Shown here: positions 1 through 7,423 of the stretch, one piece after another
Layout of the letters: every line of letters begins with the position of its first letter
How positions within the stretch are numbered: the first letter of the stretch is position 1
Source: Nitrososphaerales archaeon TH5896
GTDB lineage: Archaea > Thermoproteota > Nitrososphaeria > Nitrososphaerales > Nitrososphaeraceae
Length of the DNA: 14,841 bases
Direction: 5' to 3'
Assembly (NCBI GenBank): GCA_014523625.1
Contig: JAATVP010000039.1
Coordinates: 1-14,841 of the forward strand
Made by a program: the position numbers and the translations under genes
The notes under the pieces: model-generated
The model's database searches: none
What the model was told of the DNA's origin: nothing
What the model saw: only the letters and a program-made list of their open reading frames with translations

Positions 1-47
1 AACGCCTTTAGAAAATCCATGCTTATACCTTCGGAAATCAACGACTG

Positions 48-1322
48 CTAATATGCTTTAAAATCATTGCCCAAGCTTTGTGAGCCAATCTTGAGTGCCA
101 GCACCTCATTTGCGCCTTCATAGATTGTAATTGCACGGGAATCCAAAAAGTGTCTTGCAACCCTAGATTTTTTGGTATATCCTGCTGAACCGAATATTTG
201 AACTGAGCGATTAGCGGCATCTAACGCGCAATTGCTAACATAGAACTTAGATATAGTAGAAATTCTATCTGCCTGGTTTCTTAATCGGATGTACTTCTTG
301 TCGGATTTATTCAACTTTAGTTGCCAGTCCATATTGTCCTTCTTAAAATTCTCGACATAATCATGCAAATGCTGTCGAGTGATAGCTGCACGATAAACTA
401 ACCATTTGGAGCTCTCTAGACTCACTACCATCTTTGCAAGATGGTCTTGAATAAGTTGCTTTTTACCTAGAAGGCCTCCGTGTTGAGTTCTGAGTTTGGA
501 ATAACGGATCGATTCTGCCAAACAATCTTTAATGACGCCTATAGCTCCCGCTGCGACACTCAGACGACCATCGATCAGTGCGCTGTAAGCTATGCTTAGA
601 CCCTGTCCTTTAAGCCCTAAGAGGTTTTTCTTAGGAATAATGCAATTTCTAAAAAGAAGTTCAGCATTTTTTACTGTGAGAAGACCCATTTTATTCTTGA
701 TCTCTTTTCGCCTTATACCCTGACAATCCTTATCTACTATAAAAGAGGAAATTCTTCCGTTTCCGCGTCCATTTTTACTGTTCCGTTCCTTAGCATATGT
801 AGTCAACAGGTCGGCAATCGTTCCATTACCAACCCAATGTTTCCTTCCATTAAGGACATAGTGATCGCTTTTCTCTTCAAATACCATTTCCATGGAAGAT
901 GGATCGCTGCCAGCATTAGGTTCTGTAAGGGCAAATGCCATTATGCTTTCCCCTCTTGTGGTATGGGGAAGGTATTCTTTTTTCTGTGCCTCGTTAGCCC
1001 ACCCCTGGAGTATCAGCTGACCAATTGAAATGTGAGCGGATAGAAATGTTCTAACAGAACTTCCCTCCTCTCCAATCCTTTCCAACGCAAGACAGTAGGT
1101 GAGAAAGTCGTAGCCTAGACCCCCATATATTGTGGAAACTGGACAGCCTAGCATTCCAATATTTTTGAAAACTGGTACAACTCTATCGTTAATTCTTCCT
1201 TTAAGGTAACACTCTTCTTCATATTCCCGCAATAATTTGGATGCGTTATCGACTTTTAATAAGAAATTTTTCTGTCTCCTAGAAATATTGAAATTCATTT
1301 CTGAAAGATCATGATAACGCAT
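48..1322 (-). CDS. Acyl-CoA dehydrogenase family flavoprotein
   Basis: This is a predicted FAD-dependent acyl-CoA dehydrogenase, which would form the alpha,beta double bond of an acyl-CoA and pass electrons to an electron carrier. Visible marks, numbered from the chosen start, are the FAD/substrate loop FALTEPNAGSD (about residues 130-140), a C-terminal helical domain with QIFGSAGYT, and IYEGANE, whose Glu (about 402) is at the usual catalytic-base position. About 20-25 charged residues (roughly 320-350) appear inserted in the C-terminal domain compared with ordinary family members. The start is uncertain. The ATG at 1322 lies 26 bases downstream of a TATA-like element near 1348, which suits a leaderless message. 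The ATG at 1298 gives MNFNIS, which aligns best with typical family N-termini. The frame stays open upstream to an ATG at 1376 and a TTG at 1397. The acyl substrate cannot be read from the sequence. The family call is firm. Confidence 0.9.
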   Translation of the reverse strand: MRYHDLSEMNFNISRRQKNFLLKVDNASKLLREYEEECYLKGRINDRVVPVFKNIGMLGCPVSTIYGGLGYDFLTYCLALERIGEEGSSVRTFLSAHISIGQLILQGWANEAQKKEYLPHTTRGESIMAFALTEPNAGSDPSSMEMVFEEKSDHYVLNGRKHWVGNGTIADLLTTYAKERNSKNGRGNGRISSFIVDKDCQGIRRKEIKNKMGLLTVKNAELLFRNCIIPKKNLLGLKGQGLSIAYSALIDGRLSVAAGAIGVIKDCLAESIRYSKLRTQHGGLLGKKQLIQDHLAKMVVSLESSKWLVYRAAITRQHLHDYVENFKKDNMDWQLKLNKSDKKYIRLRNQADRISTISKFYVSNCALDAANRSVQIFGSAGYTKKSRVARHFLDSRAITIYEGANEVLALKIGSQSLGNDFKAY

Positions 1323-1656
1323 ATCTGAACAATTACCGTAGCCGTTATTAAAGCCAATTGCAACTATTGGCTGCATAACTATGTAACAAAACTTCAATCA
1401 ATACAAAATATTTGGAGTCATGATTCTGAGCTACTCTATCAACGGTATTTGAAAAATATCTCTTATCTATTAATCATGTCTGTTCTAATTGTTACTGTTA
1501 CTGTGAGCAAGGAGCATAAAGTTCACACCAACCTAAGCTTGAGAGCCGCACATTATCGTGATGAGCAGAACCAGAAAACTAATTTCTAATTATGGGGTAA
1601 GCAGGTCAATGTCAACAAGAGAGTTTCAATCTATTGTGATCAGCCACACTAATTGC
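1323..1656. other. Intergenic region with no gene recognised
   Basis: This is the gap between the mpgS stop and the acyl-CoA dehydrogenase start. It holds the TATA-like element at 1345-1352 and otherwise no convincing coding frame, tRNA, strong hairpin or T-run. The short plus-strand frame at 1558-1749 overlaps the 3' end of mpgS, resembles nothing I recognise and is treated as chance. Confidence 0.5.
1345..1352 (-). promoter_or_regulatory. Candidate TATA box for the acyl-CoA dehydrogenase gene
   Basis: On the minus strand the sequence reads TTTAATAA, centred about 26 bases before the ATG at 1322 and about 50 before the ATG at 1298. The first spacing suits a leaderless archaeal transcript. 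It is supported only by sequence resemblance and spacing. Confidence 0.35.
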
Positions 1657-2841
1657 TTATACGAAGTGAATCAGGCTCGAAGCCCTTTCATGCAGTATAT
1701 TTGCAAATTGTCGCATATCAATCTTGTTAAATGGACTGATCTTTTTTAGAGTGTCTATTTCTTGTCCTTCTTCCAACATAGTTCGATTGCGTAATTCTTC
1801 TACGATTTTTTCCCTTAACCTCGGAGGACAGATCTTGCTATGATAGATGCAGCCAAGTGATCCGAAGAACATTTCTTTAATGTGGTCATCTCCTTTCTCT
1901 TCATGAAAATGAGGATTGCGTGTTTCTACCTGACTAATTTCAATTCCTTTATCCATTGCCTCTTGATTTTCTGTTGGTAAAATTCCGCCAAATTCTTCTA
2001 GGACATTAACTATTTCATAAGGTTCTACTGAAAAGCCAGATGAATAAGTAAGCAATTCGGCAAGCTTCATTGACATACAGTGTTCACCTGAATTCCCGGT
2101 ACGCATAACTTCGGTCTCGAATCCTGTATAATATGAAACCAGAGAGTTAAGATATTGATTAGTTATTTCAGAGACTCTCCCCCACTTGGAAAAGTACAGA
2201 CCACTCTCCGAAACTTTTGGTTTATAGATCCATGAAATCCTAACCATTGTATACGGGCTATTAGACATGGCTAGCCCTGATGCAAAGATCTTAACATATT
2301 CATTAACCGCTCCAGGAACATAATTATCTGCATCAATAAAACCAACGTAATCCTTTCCGGCCATCTTAGCAAGGAGCATCCCGGTAATCATACCTTCAGC
2401 TTTGCCGTTTCTAACAATGTCATCTGGTCCAAAAATGCTGTTATACCCCACTTCTTTTAGCGCATCTGAAAGTCCAGGATCTTTCTGATGCAAAATTAAG
2501 GCGTTCTTACCGACGAAGCGGTTAAACTGCTCCAACGCCTCTTTTTCCAATTTGTACCTATCAACTGGTTGTCTGGGACTGTTTGAAACAATGATCGTAA
2601 GGCAATCGTGCGGAATGCCACTTAACACACCCTCAAGAAGTTTTAGACGTTCGCCTTTAATCGGGATTACAATTGCCATTTTTTTCTCTATTTCAGAGAT
2701 TTCTTCATTTCCAATACTTCGAATCGTCTCTGAAGTGGGCCTCCCGTTGCTAAAGCCAGAATCTAACTCGTATACACGCTGTACACCGTGTAAGCTAATT
2801 GCCCCAAATCTCTCTGTATACCTGGGATGATCAAGTTTCAT
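1657..2841 (-). CDS. mpgS: Mannosyl-3-phosphoglycerate synthase (GT55)
   Basis: This enzyme transfers mannose from GDP-mannose to 3-phosphoglycerate, giving mannosyl-3-phosphoglycerate, the precursor of the compatible solute mannosylglycerate. The 394-residue length matches the archaeal family, and similarity to the Pyrococcus enzyme as I remember it runs end to end. Visible marks are AIVIPIKGE (about 56-64), SNSPR and RYKLE (about 86-98), HQKDPGL (118-124), the sugar-nucleotide/metal motif DADN (170-173) followed by YVPGAVNEYV, KWGRVSEITN (219-228), TGNSGEH (248-254) and NPHFHE (309-314). The ATG start has a well-placed TATA-like element and no Shine-Dalgarno site, suggesting its own leaderless transcript. 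The dephosphorylating partner, mannosyl-3-phosphoglycerate phosphatase (mpgP), often sits next door in other archaea but is not in this window, so the second step must be supplied elsewhere or by another phosphatase. The function call is strong. Confidence 0.95.
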   Translation of the reverse strand: MKLDHPRYTERFGAISLHGVQRVYELDSGFSNGRPTSETIRSIGNEEISEIEKKMAIVIPIKGERLKLLEGVLSGIPHDCLTIIVSNSPRQPVDRYKLEKEALEQFNRFVGKNALILHQKDPGLSDALKEVGYNSIFGPDDIVRNGKAEGMITGMLLAKMAGKDYVGFIDADNYVPGAVNEYVKIFASGLAMSNSPYTMVRISWIYKPKVSESGLYFSKWGRVSEITNQYLNSLVSYYTGFETEVMRTGNSGEHCMSMKLAELLTYSSGFSVEPYEIVNVLEEFGGILPTENQEAMDKGIEISQVETRNPHFHEEKGDDHIKEMFFGSLGCIYHSKICPPRLREKIVEELRNRTMLEEGQEIDTLKKISPFNKIDMRQFANILHERASSLIHFV

Positions 2842-2866
2842 TTTGAGAAAGGAATTGATTTTATCG

Positions 2867-2874
2867 CTTATAAC
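2867..2874 (-). promoter_or_regulatory. Candidate TATA box for mpgS
   Basis: The minus strand reads GTTATAAG, centred about 29 bases before the mpgS ATG. The spacing predicts transcription starting at or within a few bases of the start codon. There is no purine-rich ribosome-binding site between the two, in line with a leaderless message. Confidence 0.5.
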
Positions 2875-3059
2875 TATTGGGAGCCACGCAAACGTTCAAA
2901 ATGTATAGCAGACGTATAGGAATGGGCCAATTATCATATTCTTAGGTAATAAATTTCCTTATGTATTAGCCGCAACTTGAAAGTTACTTTTCGTATTGTT
3001 CGGGTCATTTGTTTTCTTGAACAAGACCTTTAGACAAAATCACAGAAATCAATGCCTTC

Positions 3060-3066
3060 AAAAAAA
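3060..3066 (-). terminator. Candidate T-run terminator downstream of EF-2
   Basis: The minus strand has seven consecutive T residues about 30 bases after the EF-2 stop codon, preceded by a second shorter T-run inside an AT-rich stretch. Archaeal RNA polymerase commonly terminates at such U-tracts without needing a hairpin. The position fits the end of the EF-2 message. Confidence 0.45.
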
Positions 3067-3095
3067 TATACTTTATTCCAAAAATATAAGACTTG

Positions 3096-5297
3096 TTATT
3101 CTTTATCTATGAATTCATCTGGATTTGGTGGCTCCGGATTTAGACCCTTTCTCTTTCGTATGTCTGCAACTAGACTCTTTAAGATAGATTGGGGCACTGG
3201 CAGCCAGGATTTAAAATAGGTGCTCCACAAAGCTTTCCCCGCGGTACCACCCCGCATAACCTCAGAGAGATCAAATGTTTCAGATGCAGGAACTTCGCCT
3301 TGAATAATTGTGATAAGTCCTTTCTGATCCACGTTAATTAATTTGCCTCTCTTACTTGAGAGTATTCCTGCTACGGTACCAATCTGTTCCTGAGGACATT
3401 TTATCTCAATGCCAAGAATCGGTTCGAGCAATGTAGGATCTGCTATCAGCATCGAACCAAGCATGGACCTACGTGTCGCAGGCATTAATTGAGCTAACCC
3501 TCTATGTGCAGGGTCCTCGTGAGGAACAAAGTGATGCAACACAAATTTGACTCCTCTTACAGTCTCATGCGCTATTGGTCCAGAATGTGTTACATCGTCA
3601 AATCCTGACTTAATGGAATCCATGGATTCTTGAATAAATTGAACACCTTTTGTCTCATCAATAAGCATATTCCCAGTTACGTCTAGAGCAGCGACGCTAC
3701 GTGCCTCATCTGCACTCCATCCTTTTTCACGAAGGAGACGAGCCATTTCCTTCTTGTCCATATCTTCCCTAATTTGCCCAGTCCTTATCATATCGATAAT
3801 ATTCTCGTTTAGTGGTTCCACTCGCATGAAGATCTTGTTATGCTTATTAGGAGACTTACTCATGATGGGGCTTGTCTTAATTCTGCTCGTTTCGCGATAG
3901 TTGATTAATGGCTGAGTAGTAGTTATCTCCAAACCTGCTTCTTGTAAAAGAGACGTAGCAATTTCAAGATGAAGAACCCCCATACCTGCCATAAGCGTTT
4001 CACCTGACTCCTCATTGATCTTTACAATTAGATTAGGATCTTCCACTGTGATTTTCCTTAGCGCTTCAACTAATTTTGGCAAATCTCTTGGATGTTTTGG
4101 TTCGACTGCTATCGTTACAACTGGCTCTGAAACATATTTAATTGATTCAAACGCCGGAATCGCCTTCACTGAAGAAATTGTTTCACCTGCGACAGCATAA
4201 TCCAGTCCAAGTAGTGCTGGAATGTTTCCTGCCGGCAACATGTTTACAAGTTCGCGGGTATTTCCCATATAGATATTCACGGATTGAACTTTTCCGGGCC
4301 GCTTTGCATCGATCAGATATGCTTCATCTCCATCTTTCACCGTACCTGAGAAAAGTCGTCCTGTTGCTATTCTACCTGCTTGCGGATCAACATTTATCGT
4401 TGTCACCATCATTACTACCGGACCTTTGTCATCGCAGGAAGTGAGTGATTTACCAATTTCGGAATTCAAATCGCCAGGCCAAATTTTGGGAATTCGATAC
4501 CGTTGAGCGACGTGAGGAGGCGGATGGTGCTCAACTACCATTCCGAGAACGGCTTCATGCAGTGGGGCTCTCTCTGCTAGGTTCTTGATTGCTGCCGGAT
4601 CAGCAGATGTATATGCGTCATAAACATCCTTAAAACTGACTCCTTTTTTTTGTGCAACTTTGAAATTAAATCCCCATCTATCTTTAGCTGACCCAAAAGC
4701 AACGCTGTTTCCTTGGATACTGACCTTCCATTTTTCCTTAAGTTCTGGTTCTGCGTAAATATCTATTAAATGGTTAAAGTCGGCGATGATATTGGACAAC
4801 CATTTTTGCATAGCTGCGGCATCCAATCTCAATTCCTTTACCAATCTGTCAATCTTGTTTATGTAGAGAACAGGCCTTACTCTCTCTTCCAAAGCCTGCC
4901 TCGTCACTGTCTCCGTCTGTGTCATTATCCCTTCGACTGAGTCTGAAACCACAACCGCCCCGTCAATTGCCCGTAGTGCACGAGTTACCCTTCCAGTAAA
5001 ATCTATGTGGCCGGGCGTATCAATCATGTTAATCACGTACTCCTTTCCTTCTTTCTCGTAGTACAGGGTAACATTAGCTCCTCTAATTGTCATCTGCCTA
5101 TTCTGCTCAAGCTTCATAGAATCTAGAGCAAGGGCCTGTCCAGCAATCGACGGGGAAATAATTCCCGATGCCGCTAAAAGGCTATCACTCATGGTAGTTT
5201 TACCATGATCAACATGAGCAATAACCCCGAAATTGCGAATCTGCTCTTTATTTCCAATAATTCTAAGGATATCCTGAGTTGATTTGAATTTAGGCAT
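3096..5297 (-). CDS. fusA: Translation elongation factor 2 (aEF-2)
   Basis: This GTPase drives ribosomal translocation of tRNA and mRNA. The 733-residue product is full length for an archaeal EF-2. Visible GTP-binding motifs are AHVDHGKT (27-34), DTPGH (93-97) and NKID (147-150), followed by the EF-G/EF-2 domains II-V. Domain V contains HEDPAHRG, where His598 occupies the expected diphthamide position, then AQLMPATRR. The switch-I segment is NRQMTIRGAN (about 66-75), where most archaeal and eukaryotic EF-2 proteins have RGITIK. The rest of the G domain is normal, so this is probably a lineage trait and not damage. The ATG start is supported by the family N-terminus. A TATA-like element lies about 34 bases upstream, and a T-run that could end transcription follows the stop. 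It appears to be transcribed alone. Confidence 0.98.
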   Translation of the reverse strand: MPKFKSTQDILRIIGNKEQIRNFGVIAHVDHGKTTMSDSLLAASGIISPSIAGQALALDSMKLEQNRQMTIRGANVTLYYEKEGKEYVINMIDTPGHIDFTGRVTRALRAIDGAVVVSDSVEGIMTQTETVTRQALEERVRPVLYINKIDRLVKELRLDAAAMQKWLSNIIADFNHLIDIYAEPELKEKWKVSIQGNSVAFGSAKDRWGFNFKVAQKKGVSFKDVYDAYTSADPAAIKNLAERAPLHEAVLGMVVEHHPPPHVAQRYRIPKIWPGDLNSEIGKSLTSCDDKGPVVMMVTTINVDPQAGRIATGRLFSGTVKDGDEAYLIDAKRPGKVQSVNIYMGNTRELVNMLPAGNIPALLGLDYAVAGETISSVKAIPAFESIKYVSEPVVTIAVEPKHPRDLPKLVEALRKITVEDPNLIVKINEESGETLMAGMGVLHLEIATSLLQEAGLEITTTQPLINYRETSRIKTSPIMSKSPNKHNKIFMRVEPLNENIIDMIRTGQIREDMDKKEMARLLREKGWSADEARSVAALDVTGNMLIDETKGVQFIQESMDSIKSGFDDVTHSGPIAHETVRGVKFVLHHFVPHEDPAHRGLAQLMPATRRSMLGSMLIADPTLLEPILGIEIKCPQEQIGTVAGILSSKRGKLINVDQKGLITIIQGEVPASETFDLSEVMRGGTAGKALWSTYFKSWLPVPQSILKSLVADIRKRKGLNPEPPNPDEFIDKE

Positions 5298-5326
5298 CTA
5301 TTCAGTCAGAAAATTTTGCTGGAGGT

Positions 5327-5335
5327 CTATTAAAC
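5327..5335 (-). promoter_or_regulatory. Candidate TATA box for EF-2
   Basis: The minus strand reads GTTTAATAG, centred about 34 bases before the EF-2 ATG. This would give a short leader of several bases. No Shine-Dalgarno sequence is visible on the coding strand. Confidence 0.35.
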
Positions 5336-5756
5336 GTTCCTTTGTCCTAATTACTTAGCATTCTATATGCACTAAACGTGTGTTCGGTGGAGGAAAATCA
5401 GGTCATCGCTATCGCGCGTCCACGTCAGTTTGGTACTGATTATGAATGTGATTGGTGAAATTATCGAAAATACTGGTCCCTTGAGAACTGTTTGTGATGC
5501 TTCACAACTAAAGATCTCCCAGACGTCGCCAGATACCGCACCTCATAATTAGAACAGTCAATATTCCCTTGCCCATGCCCTTAGAGTTGCTACTGGCCAG
5601 ATTGATATATTTTTTTTTGCAATTATGAAAAGGATCAATATGATGCTCAGTAACTATTTTTGTAGCTGAGTAGGCTAAACTCAAAATGGGATTTCAGCCT
5701 TTCTGAAAATTAGTAACATTGAGTATTTATTGACATCACGTAATCTTGCAAACACA

Positions 5757-5767
5757 AAATTATAAGT
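5757..5767 (+). promoter_or_regulatory. Candidate TATA box for ilvA
   Basis: The sequence AAATTATAAGT is centred about 38 bases before the ATG at 5801, predicting a leader of roughly ten bases. The purine-rich GGGGAGAGGG at 5771-5780 is about 20 bases before the ATG. That is too far for a normal ribosome-binding site, and it probably lies upstream of the predicted transcript start. Confidence 0.4.
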
Positions 5768-5800
5768 AAGGGGGAGAGGGCAACAATAAACATATTCTGA

Positions 5801-7039
5801 ATGAACGGCATAAATATCCCTGCCAGTAAGCATCCAACAATAGAGAATATATCTGCAGCTAGAAGTTCGCTCGACACAAGTATAAGAAAAACTCCACTAC
5901 ACAAATCTGAAACATTTTCGAGGATGGTAGGCACGGACATATTCCTCAAGCTGGAGTGTTTACAAAGGACAGGATCGTTTAAGGTTAGAGGTGCTTTTAC
6001 AAAGTTGAATTCTCTATCTGACAAGGAGCGATCTAATGGAGTAATTGCAGCATCAGCAGGAAATCATGCCCAAGGCCTTGCCTACGCTGCCTCTAAAGAA
6101 AATATTCATTGTACTATAGTAATGCCGAGGAATGCCTCTCCTGCAAAAGTCTCCGCAACTAGGTCTTATGGAGCTAGGGTGATCCTCTCTGGTGATAATT
6201 ATGATGCATCGTGGGATGAAACGGTTCGTATCGCGAAGGAGGAAAAGCTTGCAATCGTTCACGCATTTAATGATAGCCAAGTAGTATGCGGACAAGGAAC
6301 AATCGGTTTGGAGCTCCTTGAGGATTTGAATGATTTTGACAAGGTCTATTTGCCCATTGGAGGTGGTGGATTGGCAGCCGGAGTAGCTATCGCAGTAAAG
6401 GCAAAGAGGCCCAATGTTAAGATCATTGGAGTTGAATCGGAAGCATTTCCTTCAATGAAAGAATCTATTGCCAAAGGAAAATTGCAGACCATCAACTCAG
6501 GCTATACTATAGCAGATGGCATCTCAGTGAAATCACCGGGGGAGTTGACATACGAAATAATTAGTGAACTAATTGATGATATAGTGCTAGTGGATGACAT
6601 CTCTATTGTCAAGACTATGTTTCTGCTAATGGAACGGGCGAAGCTAGTAGTTGAACCTGCTGGAGCAGCTAGCTTAGCGTACCTCGTATCCAACGGTTAC
6701 ACTAAAAGGAATGAACGGGTAATTGCCCTTTTATCTGGTGGAAATGTTGACATGTACCTACTGGGACAGGTAGTAGCGAAGGGTCTAATGTACATGGGCA
6801 GAATGCTCAAAATATTTATTCAATTGCCCGACAAACCAGGCGCATTGAAAAATGTGGTTGACTGCATTGCGGACTTGAGTGTGAATATTGTCGAAGTTGA
6901 ACATGATCGACTTAGCTCTAACATTTCAGCAGGAACAGCAGGTGTCTATTTAAGTCTAGAGGTTGAAGATATCTCTCATGAGGGACGTCTCATAGACTTG
7001 CTTAAGAACCAACGGATAAAGTTCAAAGTACTTAGATAA
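5801..7039 (+). CDS. ilvA: Threonine ammonia-lyase (threonine dehydratase) with ACT domain
   Basis: This PLP enzyme deaminates threonine to 2-oxobutanoate and ammonia, the entry step to isoleucine by the threonine route. Visible marks are GSFKVRGA with the Schiff-base Lys61, SAGNHAQG (85-92) for substrate binding, the phosphate-binding PIGGGGLAAG (185-194), VEPAGAAS (284-291) and LSGGN (311-315). A C-terminal ACT domain (about 336-412) begins at KIFIQLPDKPGALKNVVD. At 412 residues with a single ACT domain it resembles the shorter TdcB/IlvA type, not the long E. coli biosynthetic IlvA with its two ACT-like repeats. Allosteric control by an amino acid through the ACT domain is likely, but the ligand cannot be read from sequence. 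Serine may also be used. The gene stands alone, and the five-T run at 7053-7057 may help end its transcript. Confidence 0.94.
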   Translation: MNGINIPASKHPTIENISAARSSLDTSIRKTPLHKSETFSRMVGTDIFLKLECLQRTGSFKVRGAFTKLNSLSDKERSNGVIAASAGNHAQGLAYAASKENIHCTIVMPRNASPAKVSATRSYGARVILSGDNYDASWDETVRIAKEEKLAIVHAFNDSQVVCGQGTIGLELLEDLNDFDKVYLPIGGGGLAAGVAIAVKAKRPNVKIIGVESEAFPSMKESIAKGKLQTINSGYTIADGISVKSPGELTYEIISELIDDIVLVDDISIVKTMFLLMERAKLVVEPAGAASLAYLVSNGYTKRNERVIALLSGGNVDMYLLGQVVAKGLMYMGRMLKIFIQLPDKPGALKNVVDCIADLSVNIVEVEHDRLSSNISAGTAGVYLSLEVEDISHEGRLIDLLKNQRIKFKVLR

Positions 7040-7423
7040 TGGCAGAAGACTGTTTTTATGAAATTTGCTTGAGGTCCTTTAACTATTCATTTGCCTCTTC
7101 AAAATTTGGCGAGAATGTATTATTCGACTTATTCTCGATGTCTTCAATTCAGCTCTATCCCAACTATGTTGCGTAGCTCCCAATTGAGGTCACTTGCTTA
7201 CATATCGTATAATCGTTTTCCAGCCCTTTGTTAGACTTGTATGTCTATAAGGTGTCGTACTCAAGATCATGTTCTCATTCTTAGGATCGGGATGGGCATC
7301 AATAGAAACTTTTGCAAAAATCTACACCGTGCACAATCAAAAATAATCTAATTCATTACAATATGTTAGATCAAGAATCCATATTTTCCATACTCTCTAT
7401 CAAGAGTATTTTTTCCATCATTA
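7040..7423. other. Intergenic region between ilvA and the glutamine synthetase gene
   Basis: This stretch of about 380 bases lies between two converging genes. It contains a short T-run just after ilvA (7053-7057) and, near its right end, a hairpin followed by six T residues on the plus strand. No open frame of note, tRNA motif or repeat array is visible. The terminator-like hairpin is more than 350 bases from the ilvA stop, so either the ilvA message has a long 3' tail or a separate plus-strand RNA is made here. Confidence 0.45.
7390..7414 (+). terminator. Hairpin plus T-run resembling an intrinsic terminator
   Basis: ATACTCT (7390-7396) pairs perfectly with AGAGTAT (7403-7409) across a six-base loop, and the plus strand then runs TTTTTT (7409-7414). 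The T-run is only on the plus-strand side, so it would stop rightward transcripts, meaning ilvA read-through or an unannotated RNA. In the glnA direction the hairpin is preceded by an A-run and has no T-run after it. Confidence 0.45.

Larger units (their letters stand above)
5298..5800. other. Long divergent intergenic region between EF-2 and ilvA
   Basis: This gap of about 500 bases holds the putative EF-2 promoter at the left and the ilvA promoter at the right. The middle contains a run of nine T residues (5610-5618) that could end a plus-strand transcript, and a small imperfect hairpin with a CTCAG/CTGAG stem (5646-5670). I see no tRNA T-loop motif, no convincing coding frame and no recognisable structured RNA. 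The longest minus-strand frame here, 5710-6024, is mostly antisense to ilvA and was rejected. An unannotated small RNA ending at the T-run is possible but unproven. Confidence 0.45.

Noticed and set aside
1..20. A minus-strand ATG at 20 with an open frame to the window edge (MDFLKA), 27 bases after the acyl-CoA dehydrogenase stop
   Set aside because: Six codons are too few to judge. It may be the start of a neighbouring gene but cannot be supported from this window.
1558..1749. A 63-residue plus-strand frame near the 3' end of mpgS
   Set aside because: It overlaps mpgS on the opposite strand, has no recognisable family features and no promoter, and its length is expected by chance.
5377..5430. 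GGAGGAAAATC-like stretch resembling the conserved GAGGAAAGTCC of RNase P RNA
   Set aside because: The match is imperfect and the other conserved RNase P RNA regions (such as the ACAGAA segment and closing helices) are not found at suitable distances.
5442..5552. A 36-codon plus-strand frame starting MNVIGEIIEN in the EF-2/ilvA gap
   Set aside because: It is too short, with no family resemblance, no correctly spaced TATA-like element and no ribosome-binding site. Chance is the simplest explanation.
5710..6024. A 104-residue minus-strand frame with a hydrophobic central stretch that could look like a small membrane protein
   Set aside because: It is mostly antisense to the conserved 5' end of ilvA and its hydrophobicity follows from the opposite-strand codons. 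No promoter or homology supports it.
7100..7180. TTCAATTC resembling a tRNA T-loop
   Set aside because: The flanking bases cannot form the T-stem, and no D-arm, anticodon arm or acceptor stem is present around it.
7390..7400. ATACTCTCTAT also occurs on the other strand at 13491-13501, hinting at a shared motif near gene ends
   Set aside because: Many 11-base matches are expected by chance between the strands of a 15-kb AT-rich window, and the flanking sequences differ.
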